Below, piece by piece: positions 1 through 5,803 of a stretch of 5,803 nucleotides of DNA. The notes below the pieces were generated by a model. It saw only the letters and a list, made by a program, of their open reading frames with translations, was not told the DNA's origin and did no database searches. The DNA is taken from assembly GCA_014859785.1 (NCBI GenBank), contig JACUTP010000119.1, positions 1 to 5,803 on the forward strand, given 5' to 3'. Source of the DNA: Candidatus Methanoperedentaceae archaeon. GTDB lineage: Archaea; Halobacteriota; Methanosarcinia; Methanosarcinales; Methanoperedenaceae. Both the position numbers and the translations under genes were made by a program. Position 1 is the stretch's first letter; each line of letters starts with the position of its first letter.

Positions 1-644
1 AGTTTTCTCTGCCCTTTCCCTGACTTTCCGAGAATCCTCTTTGAAGTCTCCCACGAACTCCTTGCAAAATCAGGCAATTTCCCGTGCTCAGCAACCCATT
101 CCTCAAGAAACCTGATGGTTTTCGGGTCTGATGGATAACCGCTCCCGATACTGACCCCTGCCTTTTTCCCGAGTTCCTTTACCAGTTCATCCCTCCTGAC
201 CTTGGCAAGAATAGATGCTGCAGCGACAACAGGATACTTTTCATCTGCCCTGTGTTCTGAAGTGATTTCAATACTCCCGCTGTATTTTTTCTTAAGATTA
301 TCGCCAAAACGCACAGGATTGACATCAGCCGCGTCCACGAAAGCACGGGAGGGTTTCAGCTTCTCAAGCACTTCCACATAACATTCAACCATTATTTCGT
401 TCATTGTCATGACTTTGCGAAGTTCATCAATTTCTGCTGCCCTGACCTCAAGAATATAATATTTTTCCGTTGATTCCTTAATTAATTCAGCAATACTTTC
501 ACGTTTTTTTGCCGTAAGTTTCTTGGAATCACGGACAACAAGCATACCCAGTGCATCAAGTTTTTCCTCATCAACAAGCAGGCCAGCAATGCACATCGGA
601 CCAAGCACAGGTCCCTTCCCGGCTTCATCAATTCCTGCAATCAT
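1..644 (-). CDS. rnhB: Ribonuclease HII, archaeal type (3' end cut by window edge)
   Basis: This enzyme cleaves the RNA strand of RNA/DNA hybrids and nicks beside single ribonucleotides left in DNA; it acts in the cytoplasm in replication and repair. The frame reads open for 214 codons from ATG at 644-642 to the left edge with no stop. The start MIAGIDEAGKGPVLGP is the RNase HII signature. The four acidic metal ligands of the family are visible as D6, E7, D104 (FVDAADVN) and D134 (EHRADEKYP). The DSKKL motif is at 39-43, and AAASILAKVRRD at 141-152 is also typical. The C-terminal SSWETSKRIL and basic tail are what archaeal enzymes of roughly 210-230 residues show, so probably only a few residues are missing. 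It starts 18 bases after the cysteine hydrolase stop, which suggests one transcript. Its Shine-Dalgarno is weak (GGATG at best). Identification is firm. Confidence 0.95.
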   Translation of the reverse strand, partial: MIAGIDEAGKGPVLGPMCIAGLLVDEEKLDALGMLVVRDSKKLTAKKRESIAELIKESTEKYYILEVRAAEIDELRKVMTMNEIMVECYVEVLEKLKPSRAFVDAADVNPVRFGDNLKKKYSGSIEITSEHRADEKYPVVAAASILAKVRRDELVKELGKKAGVSIGSGYPSDPKTIRFLEEWVAEHGKLPDFARSSWETSKRILGKSGKGQRK

Positions 645-662
645 TTAAATAACATCCATGGA

Positions 663-1190
663 TTACAACACTTCATCAGATGTTGTAATTTCAGTGCCAT
701 AGATGTTTTTCATATACTTAAGGGATAACTCATATGATTTCTCATCAATCGAGGCAGTGCAGTCCATTGGAACTACAGTCCTGTATCCCGCAAAATAAGC
801 AAAAGAAACATTATTCTGGATGCAGATATCAGTACTCACTCCTGCAAAGATAATAATATCAACATCAAGCTTTTTGAGAAGTTCAGGAAGTTTCGTATCA
901 ATAAACCCGCTGTACCAGTTTTTTTTAATCACGAAATCGCCTTCCCCTGGCTTCAGTTCAGGTATAAGCTCAGCCCCCTCACTTCCTTCCATGGCATGCT
1001 CCCCCCATATATCCAGTTCAGGGTCGGTGCGGGAATGGGCATCAACCAGGTATATGACAGGAATATCCTGTTTGCGGGCTTTTTCAAGAAGAGATACTAT
1101 ATTCGGAACAATGGACCTGGTGCGTTCGTTCCCGAATTTACCAGTTACAAAATCATTTATCATGTCCACAACAACAACTGCCTTACTCAT
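663..1190 (-). CDS. Cysteine hydrolase, isochorismatase/nicotinamidase superfamily
   Basis: A complete 175-residue cytosolic alpha/beta hydrolase of the superfamily that includes nicotinamidase (nicotinamide to nicotinate plus ammonia, in NAD salvage), isochorismatase and ureidoacrylate/carbamoyl amidases. The catalytic triad is readable: D9 in VVVVDMINDF, a lysine in FVIKKNWYSGF (K89 or K90) and nucleophile C123 in GVSTDICIQN. D50, H52 and H65 fall where nicotinamidases bind a metal ion (DxH, then WxxH), so a metal-dependent amidase is more likely than a true isochorismatase. The substrate cannot be settled from sequence, so no gene symbol is given. The start at 1190 is supported by AGGGAGG four bases upstream (1201-1195). 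It has no signal peptide or membrane segment. It lies upstream of rnhB with an 18-base gap and is divergent from the cdh operon. The plus-strand frames over it are shadows. Confidence 0.9.
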   Translation of the reverse strand: MSKAVVVVDMINDFVTGKFGNERTRSIVPNIVSLLEKARKQDIPVIYLVDAHSRTDPELDIWGEHAMEGSEGAELIPELKPGEGDFVIKKNWYSGFIDTKLPELLKKLDVDIIIFAGVSTDICIQNNVSFAYFAGYRTVVPMDCTASIDEKSYELSLKYMKNIYGTEITTSDEVL

Positions 1191-1194
1191 GATG

Positions 1195-1201
1195 CCTCCC
1201 T
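1195..1201 (-). promoter_or_regulatory. Shine-Dalgarno site of the cysteine hydrolase
   Basis: Read on the minus strand this is AGGGAGG, a good match to the archaeal anti-Shine-Dalgarno. It sits only four bases before ATG 1190, slightly close but convincing, and it fixes the start of the 175-residue protein. Confidence 0.7.
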
Positions 1202-1219
1202 GTATACCTTAATATAATC

Positions 1220-1263
1220 ATTATCCATTTAAATGTTTGCACGCCAAAAATATCATGGATAAT
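1220..1263. repeat. 9-bp inverted repeat between the divergent promoters
   Basis: ATTATCCAT at 1220-1228 is perfectly inverted as ATGGATAAT at 1255-1263, with 26 bases between. The left arm abuts and overlaps by two bases the candidate TATA box of the minus-strand unit. The core word GGATAAT appears a third time at 1313-1319, close to the predicted cdh transcription start. Such placement would suit binding sites of a transcription factor acting on both units. The arm length and spacer make a strong RNA hairpin unlikely. Function is inferred. Confidence 0.4.
1227..1234 (-). promoter_or_regulatory. Candidate TATA box for the cysteine hydrolase-rnhB unit
   Basis: ATTTAAAT is a palindromic match to archaeal TATA boxes. 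On the minus strand it is preceded by GCAAAC, a near match to the purine/A-rich BRE. Transcription would begin about 25 bases downstream, near 1202-1206, giving a short leader of about 15 bases that still contains the AGGGAGG ribosome site. A second AT-rich run (TTATATTAA near 1209-1217) is less likely because its start would fall at or inside the gene. The call rests on pattern only. Confidence 0.45.
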
Positions 1264-1281
1264 AATGATGTTTACAGAATG

Positions 1282-1289
1282 TTTAAGTA
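1282..1289 (+). promoter_or_regulatory. Candidate distal TATA box of the cdh operon
   Basis: TTTAAGTA lies in an AT-rich stretch with a purine-rich AGAATG just upstream. An archaeal start site about 25 bases downstream would fall near 1309-1315, giving a leader of roughly 135 bases before cdhA. An alternative is the AAATATAATAT run at 1384-1394, which would give a leader of about 30 bases. The sequence alone does not decide between them. Confidence 0.4.
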
Positions 1290-1310
1290 TGTTGTTTTAC
1301 CTTATTAGGA

Positions 1311-1446
1311 TAGGATAATTCACGGAAAACATTAAATTGAGGAATTGATAGGAAATTAAACAGGATTCAGATATCGATTAACAAAATATAATATCCAGAA
1401 GAGTATTCAGAAATAAAATACCACCCGGAGTCATCGGAGAAAACAA
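1311..1446 (+). promoter_or_regulatory. Untranslated leader of the cdh operon (predicted)
   Basis: This AT-rich, gene-free stretch lies between the distal promoter candidate and cdhA. It holds a GGATA tandem (1308-1317), a GGATAAT word (1313-1319), a second AT-rich possible promoter (1384-1394) and the cdhA Shine-Dalgarno GGAG at 1436-1439, seven bases before ATG. I found no convincing hairpin-plus-U-run terminator and no small ORF with a ribosome site. In Methanosarcina the cdh leader is known to be long and to take part in regulation after initiation; whether that holds here is inference. Confidence 0.35.
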
Positions 1447-3825
1447 ATGGCAATAAAAAAAGGAAAATTCGTAATAGAGGGACTTGAGAATGTCCAGATA
1501 AATATCGGAAAGGTTATCGAGGAAGGAGCGGAACGCCTGATCGAAGGCCCGACCCCAAAACCTGGAATTACCAGTTTGCGGAGCTGGGATTACAGGATTA
1601 TTGACAGGTATCATCCCGTATATACCCCGACAAGTGATATGTGCGATTACTGCACATACGGGAAGTGTGACCTGACAGGCAACAAGGAAGGGGCGTGCGG
1701 AATCGACCTTGAGGGGCAGTCGGCAAGACAGGCGCTCATGACAAGTATAATGGGTGCAGCCTGCCACAGTGCACACGGACGCCATCTTCTTCATTATCTT
1801 ATCAAGAGATACGGCGAGGACCATCCGATTGATGTCGGACCCAGCAACCTGAAAGCCCCGCTGACAGAGACTATCATGGGAATCCAGCCTGAAACTATCG
1901 GTGATTTCCTGCCGGTTCTTGCTTATGTTGAGGAACAGCTTACCCAGCTTACCGCTTCTGCCAATACGGGTCAGGAAGGTTCTGCAAGGGATTTTGAGTC
2001 AAAAGCCCTCCATGCAGGAATGCTTGACCTTCTTGGAATGGAAGTTGCGGATATTATCCAGATATCATGCATGGGTCTTCCCAAAGCAGAGGAAAATACT
2101 GCGATGGCTGAAATAGGAATGGGAATCCTTGACCAGGGGAAACCTGTTGTTGTGTGTGTCGGGCATAACATAGCAGCGCCTGCTTACATACTGGATTACA
2201 TGGATGAAAATGCACTTTTTGACAGGATTGAGATTGCTGGATTGTGCTGCACAGCCCATGACATGACCCGCTATAACAAGACTGCCAGGATTATCGGTTC
2301 CATGAGCAAGGAACTGAAATATATCCGTTCAGGCATTCCTGATGTCCTTGTTACGGATGAGCAGTGCGTAAGGGCTGATATATTGAAGGAGGCAAGTGAA
2401 CTTCATATCCCGGTCATTGCAACCAATGAAAAAATCACATACGGACTTCCTGACAGGTCAGGCGACAGTGTGGATGATATAATTGATGACCTTGCAAGCG
2501 GTAAAGAAAAAGGTGCGTTGATACTTGACCTTGAAAAAGTCGGTGAGCTTGTGCCCAGGCTTGCAATGAAAGTCTCACCTATCAGGAAGGAAAAAGGAAT
2601 AACTGCCCTGCCTGATGATGAGGAATTCGGGAAACTCGTTGCAAAATGCACGAAATGCCAGCAGTGTACACTGGACTGTCCGCAGAACCTGCCTATTGCA
2701 GATGCTATGGTTGCGGCAGTTAGCGGTGACATTTCACAGTTTGAGGTACTGCATGACAAATGTGTCGGATGCGGACGGTGCGATTACAGCTGTCCTGTGA
2801 AAATCCCGGTCCTCAATGTTATAGAAAAAGGAGCACAGCGTGTCATCAGGGAAGAAAAAGGAAAAGTCAGGATTGGAAGAGGACAGATTGGAGACCCTGA
2901 AATAAGGGAAGAAGGACGAAACCTTGTCCTCGGTACAACTCCCGGGGTTATTGCGATTGTAGGCTGCGGCAATTATCCGGACGGTACAAAAGATGTACAT
3001 GATGTTGTTGAGGAAATGTTAAAGCGCAGTTATATTATCATATCCTCAGGCTGTGCTGCCATGGATATCGGGATGTACAAAGACGATGAAGGAAAGACAC
3101 TGTATGAGAAATACCCTGGTCGATTCATCAAGGGAAATCTATTGAATACAGGTTCATGCGTTTCAAACGCCCATATCGCTGCTACAACCATCAAGGTGGC
3201 ATCAATATTTGCAGGCAGGAAGACGAAAGGAAACTGGGAGGAAATTGCTGATTACGTGATGAACCGTATCGGTGCTGTGGGCCTGGCATGGGGCGCATAT
3301 TCCCAGAAAGCTTTTGCTATAGCCACAGGATGCAACAGGCTTGGGATTCCTGTTGTTGCAGGACCGCACGGTACAAAATACAGGCGCGCGTTTATCGGCA
3401 AGCCTTATAAGAAAGATGACTGGAATGTATTTGATGCAAGGGACGGCTCAACAGTTAACGTGGAACCTGCACCCGAACATCTCATGATTACGGCAGAAAC
3501 CTTTGACGAGATGATGCCGCTTCTTGCAAAGATGTGTATAAGACCAAGCGATAACAGTCTTGGACGTGCAATAAAACTCACGCATTACCTTGAACTTTCA
3601 GAGAAATACATGAATAAAATGCCTGATGACTGGCATGTATATGTCAGGAGCGAGGCTGACCTGCCTGTAGCAAAGAGGGAACAGCTCCTTAAAACCCTGG
3701 AAACAGAACATGGGTGGAAGATTGACTGGGACAGGAAGAAGATTACGGAAGGCCCGATGCGCAAAGTCGATGTTTCATTCCAGCCCACGAATGTTCCCCG
3801 CTTGTGCAAGGAGGTAAGCAAATGA
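1447..3825 (+). CDS. cdhA: CODH/ACS complex alpha subunit, Ni-Fe-S carbon monoxide dehydrogenase
   Basis: This 792-residue subunit interconverts CO2 and CO at the Ni-Fe-S C-cluster and passes electrons to ferredoxin, within the cytoplasmic five-subunit CODH/ACS complex of methanogens and relatives. The N-terminal CxxCx4Cx9C (C66, C69, C74, C84) fits the B-cluster. AACHSAHGRH (104-113) carries the histidines used for proton transfer. C-cluster ligands are predicted as H240 (VGHN), C267/C268 (GLCCTAH), C307 (DEQC), C507 (VGCGN), C536 (SGCAA) and C571 (GSCVSN), with the catalytic lysine K621 in SQKA. Two ferredoxin CxxCxxCxxxC motifs (C401-C411 and C439-C449) are the E and F clusters found in archaeal CdhA but not in bacterial CooS. 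Length is close to the usual 800 or so. The start is supported by GGAG seven bases upstream. An oddity: no extra N-terminal cysteines for the bridging D-cluster (S63 and D67 lie where they might be expected). The stop TGA overlaps cdhB. Confidence 0.97.
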   Translation: MAIKKGKFVIEGLENVQINIGKVIEEGAERLIEGPTPKPGITSLRSWDYRIIDRYHPVYTPTSDMCDYCTYGKCDLTGNKEGACGIDLEGQSARQALMTSIMGAACHSAHGRHLLHYLIKRYGEDHPIDVGPSNLKAPLTETIMGIQPETIGDFLPVLAYVEEQLTQLTASANTGQEGSARDFESKALHAGMLDLLGMEVADIIQISCMGLPKAEENTAMAEIGMGILDQGKPVVVCVGHNIAAPAYILDYMDENALFDRIEIAGLCCTAHDMTRYNKTARIIGSMSKELKYIRSGIPDVLVTDEQCVRADILKEASELHIPVIATNEKITYGLPDRSGDSVDDIIDDLASGKEKGALILDLEKVGELVPRLAMKVSPIRKEKGITALPDDEEFGKLVAKCTKCQQCTLDCPQNLPIADAMVAAVSGDISQFEVLHDKCVGCGRCDYSCPVKIPVLNVIEKGAQRVIREEKGKVRIGRGQIGDPEIREEGRNLVLGTTPGVIAIVGCGNYPDGTKDVHDVVEEMLKRSYIIISSGCAAMDIGMYKDDEGKTLYEKYPGRFIKGNLLNTGSCVSNAHIAATTIKVASIFAGRKTKGNWEEIADYVMNRIGAVGLAWGAYSQKAFAIATGCNRLGIPVVAGPHGTKYRRAFIGKPYKKDDWNVFDARDGSTVNVEPAPEHLMITAETFDEMMPLLAKMCIRPSDNSLGRAIKLTHYLELSEKYMNKMPDDWHVYVRSEADLPVAKREQLLKTLETEHGWKIDWDRKKITEGPMRKVDVSFQPTNVPRLCKEVSK
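3809..3815 (+). promoter_or_regulatory. Shine-Dalgarno that decides the cdhB start
   Basis: AGGAGGT, a near-perfect ribosome site inside the last codons of cdhA, stands six bases before ATG 3822. It rules out the GTG at 3804, which is five bases upstream of the site itself and has no ribosome site of its own. The ATGA overlap of stop and start implies translational coupling of alpha and epsilon. Confidence 0.85.
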
Positions 3826-4373
3826 CCCGGGATGCAGCAGTGAAAACAGTTGATACGACCAGAAGGGCAGTTCCGTTTGATACAGCCAACATTCCGGGAC
3901 CGAAAATGGCAAAACCCATGATGCCGCAGGTCGCAGGCAGGATGATTGCCAGAGCCAGAAGACCACTCCTTATTGTTGGCTCGGAAGTCCATGACGGGGA
4001 TGTTCTTGAAAAAGTCATTACAATCGGGAAAACAGGTATCCAGATAGCTGCCGTGGGAAATGCGTATAAATCCCTTGGCGATAAGGGACTTGATGTCCAT
4101 TACATGAACATGCACGCACTTTCATACTATCTCTGCGACCCGAAATGGCAGGGACTTGACGGTAAAGGCGGATACGACCTTGTGACTTTCCTGGGGATTA
4201 CATATTATTATGCATCCCAGGCAATAAGCGCACTTAAGAATTTCTCGAAAACGAAGGTCTTATCAATAGATAAGTACTACCACCCGAATGCAGACATGTC
4301 TTTCGGGAACCTTAAAAATGACATATTCATAGCAGCGCTTGATGAGATTATAGCTGAATTACAAAAAGAATAA
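3822..4373 (+). CDS. cdhB: CODH/ACS complex epsilon subunit
   Basis: This 183-residue protein is the small partner of CdhA. In methanogens the two form a tight alpha2-epsilon2 component. Epsilon has a Rossmann-like (DHS-type) fold and carries no metal cluster; it has been proposed to aid interaction with an electron carrier or flavin, which is not settled. The family pattern is clear: RARRPLLIVGSEV (44-56) begins the nucleotide-binding-like fold. It is followed by DPKWQGLDGKGGYDL near residues 106-120 and MSFGNL near 160-165. There are no cysteine clusters and no signal or membrane segment. The N-terminal arm before RPLLIVG is about 47 residues, somewhat longer than I recall for Methanosarcina, and contains a Pro/Met-rich patch (IPGPKMAKPMMPQ). 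The ATG at 3822 is chosen over an upstream GTG because of the strong AGGAGGT. It overlaps cdhA by four bases and precedes cdhC by 15. Confidence 0.93.
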   Translation: MTRDAAVKTVDTTRRAVPFDTANIPGPKMAKPMMPQVAGRMIARARRPLLIVGSEVHDGDVLEKVITIGKTGIQIAAVGNAYKSLGDKGLDVHYMNMHALSYYLCDPKWQGLDGKGGYDLVTFLGITYYYASQAISALKNFSKTKVLSIDKYYHPNADMSFGNLKNDIFIAALDEIIAELQKE

Positions 4374-4388
4374 AAAGAGGACACAATT

Positions 4389-5803
4389 ATGGCAGACGAA
4401 TTCCCCTTTGAGATTTCACCCATGTTTGAGGGTGAACGTGTACGAAAAGATGATATGTATGTTGAACTTGCAGGACCAAAATCACGCGGGTTTGAACTCG
4501 TGAAGGCTGCGGGAGTGGATGAAATAGAGGACGGTAAGTTTACCCTTATCGGTCCTGACCTTTCTGAAATGGAAGAAGGTTCACGCCACCCATTCGGAAT
4601 GATTTACCGCATTGCAGGAAAACTCGTGGAAACTGACCTTGAAGCAATTGTCGAGAGGCGAAACCACGATTTCCAGAATTATATCCAGGGATTCATGCAC
4701 CTTAACCAGAGATATGATGTATGGGTTCGAGTAAGCAAGGACGCTGTTGGCAGGGGTCTTAACTCCTTTGAACCTATTGCAAAAGCCGCAATGATGCTTT
4801 TCAAGAATGAACTGCCATTTATCGAGAAAATCGAGGCTGTTTATATCACGGACCCCGGGGAAATCGAAAAATACCGGGAAGAGGCAATGAGTACCTATGC
4901 GGCACGTGATACAAGGACACGCGACCTCCATGACGAGGACGTGGATACGTTCTACGGCTGTTCCCTGTGCCAGAGTTTTGCACCCACAAGCGTATGCGTG
5001 ATTACGCCTGACAGGATTGCGCTGTGTGGCGCTATCAACTGGTTTGACGGCAGGGCTGCTGCAAAGGTTGACCCTGAAGGTCCGCAGTTTGCAATCGAGA
5101 AAGGTGAGGTGCTTGATGAGTTAAGCGGCGAGTATTCTGCTGTTAATGAAAAGGCTGCGGCATTGTCCGGCGGTGAGTATTCCCGCATAAAATTACATTC
5201 ATTCTTCGAGTTTCCGCACACAAGCTGCGGGTGTTTTGAAGTGGTGGGATATTACATTCCTGAAGTGGACGGAATCGGCTGGGTTGACCGTGATTACAGC
5301 GGGACAACACCTAACGGTCTTGCATTTTCAACAATGGCAGGGCAGACAGGAGGAGGCAAGCAGATTGTCGGATTCCTGGGAGTTGGTGTTAACTATTTCC
5401 GCTCGCCAAAGTTCATCCGGGCTGACGGCGGATGGAACCGCGTGGTGTGGCTTCCGAAAAACCTGAAAGATAAAGTAAGGGCTGATATTCCTGCCGAAAT
5501 AGTGGATAGGATTCCAACAGAAGAGGATGTTAAAGACCTTGATTCATTGAAGGACTTCCTCAAGAAAAACCAGCACCCGATAACCGAAAGATGGGAAAAG
5601 GAAGATGAAACTGCGAAAGCCATGCCTTCAGCACAGGCAGAAACAGGATATGCACAGGCTGCACAGTCATTTACCATGCCAGCTGGAATGCCTGATATGC
5701 CAGCAATGCCTCCTTTGAGTTTCGGCAGCGGGGATGGAGTGAAAATCGTCCTGAAGAATGCAAAAATCAGCATTGACAGGATAATCCTGAAGGGCAGGGA
5801 TAA
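4389..5803 (+). CDS. cdhC: CODH/ACS complex beta subunit, acetyl-CoA synthase (3' end cut by window edge)
   Basis: CdhC carries the A-cluster and makes or breaks the C-C and C-S bonds of acetyl-CoA from CO, a corrinoid-bound methyl group and CoA. The frame is open for 471 codons from ATG 4389 to the edge with no stop. The family length is about 470, so only a residue or two and the stop are likely missing. A-cluster ligands are C191, C194, C203 and C213 for the [4Fe-4S] part, with C194, C280 and C282 (CGC) for the two nickels. The spacing is identical to Moorella ACS C506/C509/C518/C528/C595/C597, and F197 matches Phe512 there. It lacks the N-terminal CODH-binding domain of bacterial ACS, as archaeal forms do. 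After the catalytic domain come a charged stretch (about 385-410), a Met-Pro-rich linker (412-442, five Met-Pro pairs) and a conserved-looking end (VKIVLKNAKISIDRIILKG). GAGG at 4377-4380 is the ribosome site, eight bases upstream. It follows cdhB by 15 bases in the same operon. Confidence 0.96.
   Translation, partial: MADEFPFEISPMFEGERVRKDDMYVELAGPKSRGFELVKAAGVDEIEDGKFTLIGPDLSEMEEGSRHPFGMIYRIAGKLVETDLEAIVERRNHDFQNYIQGFMHLNQRYDVWVRVSKDAVGRGLNSFEPIAKAAMMLFKNELPFIEKIEAVYITDPGEIEKYREEAMSTYAARDTRTRDLHDEDVDTFYGCSLCQSFAPTSVCVITPDRIALCGAINWFDGRAAAKVDPEGPQFAIEKGEVLDELSGEYSAVNEKAAALSGGEYSRIKLHSFFEFPHTSCGCFEVVGYYIPEVDGIGWVDRDYSGTTPNGLAFSTMAGQTGGGKQIVGFLGVGVNYFRSPKFIRADGGWNRVVWLPKNLKDKVRADIPAEIVDRIPTEEDVKDLDSLKDFLKKNQHPITERWEKEDETAKAMPSAQAETGYAQAAQSFTMPAGMPDMPAMPPLSFGSGDGVKIVLKNAKISIDRIILKGRD

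Noticed and set aside
654..663. Perfect palindrome ATCCATGGAT between the cysteine hydrolase and rnhB
   Set aside because: It is only 10 bases with no loop, overlapping the hydrolase stop codon; too short for a terminator and plausibly chance.
820..1217. Plus-strand frames of 130 and 73 codons opposite the cysteine hydrolase
   Set aside because: They are antisense to a gene with a complete catalytic triad and a good ribosome site; no family features are visible in them.
1313..1347. Possible AATTC/GAATT hairpin in the cdh leader
   Set aside because: Only five pairs plus a wobble, AT-rich, and no following U-run; too weak to call a terminator or riboswitch.
1378..1824. 148-codon minus-strand reading frame over the cdhA start
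   Set aside because: It is antisense to the highly conserved N-terminal Fe-S region of cdhA, with no ribosome site and no recognisable protein.
3804..3821. GTG start for cdhB giving a six-residue longer protein
   Set aside because: It would place the excellent AGGAGGT ribosome site inside the coding region and leave the GTG without one. ATG 3822 has ideal spacing and the ATGA overlap.
3585..4115. 176-codon minus-strand reading frame across the cdhA/cdhB junction
   Set aside because: It is a shadow of two firmly identified genes; its composition (Ser/Phe/His/Cys-rich) is typical of antisense frames.
5801..5803. TAA at the very end as the cdhC stop
   Set aside because: It is out of frame with cdhC; the in-frame reading is GAT followed by the incomplete codon AA, so the real stop lies outside the window.

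Overview
The window carries the first three genes of an archaeal CO dehydrogenase/acetyl-CoA synthase (CODH/ACS, acetyl-CoA decarbonylase/synthase) operon on the plus strand. Divergently, on the minus strand, lies a two-gene unit made of a cysteine hydrolase of the isochorismatase/nicotinamidase superfamily and an archaeal-type ribonuclease HII. The host is almost certainly a methanogenic or methane-oxidising euryarchaeon. The reasons are the separate CdhA, CdhB and CdhC subunits (alpha with two extra ferredoxin motifs, a small epsilon, and a beta lacking the N-terminal domain of bacterial ACS), strong archaeal Shine-Dalgarno sites and TATA-like promoter elements. The order cdhA-cdhB-cdhC fits the Methanosarcinales (Methanosarcina, Methanothrix, ANME-2/Methanoperedens relatives). 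The genus cannot be fixed from this sequence alone.

Layout: 1-644 (minus) rnhB, cut by the left edge near its C-terminus; 663-1190 (minus) cysteine hydrolase, 18 bases upstream of rnhB and probably cotranscribed; 1191-1446 a 256-base divergent regulatory region with candidate promoters in both directions and a recurring GGATAAT word; 1447-3825 cdhA; 3822-4373 cdhB, overlapping cdhA by ATGA; 4389-5803 cdhC, open to the right edge and probably missing only its last residue or two plus the stop. A cdhC search for complete ORFs would miss it because no in-frame stop lies in the window. The TAA at 5801-5803 is out of frame.

How the genes work together: CdhA (Ni-Fe-S C-cluster plus Fe-S relay) interconverts CO2 and CO and exchanges electrons with ferredoxin. 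CdhB is its tightly bound epsilon partner. CdhC (A-cluster) joins CO, a corrinoid-borne methyl group and CoA into acetyl-CoA, or runs in reverse during acetate cleavage. The corrinoid partners (cdhD, cdhE) and any nickel-insertion ATPase would be expected just beyond the right edge.

All catalytic ligands of the C- and A-clusters can be read directly. The A-cluster cysteine spacing matches that known for Moorella ACS exactly. The one notable departure is in CdhA: only four cysteines lie at the N-terminal Fe-S site, so the cysteines normally holding the subunit-bridging D-cluster seem absent. No mobile element, CRISPR array, RNA gene or exotic defence-like system was seen.
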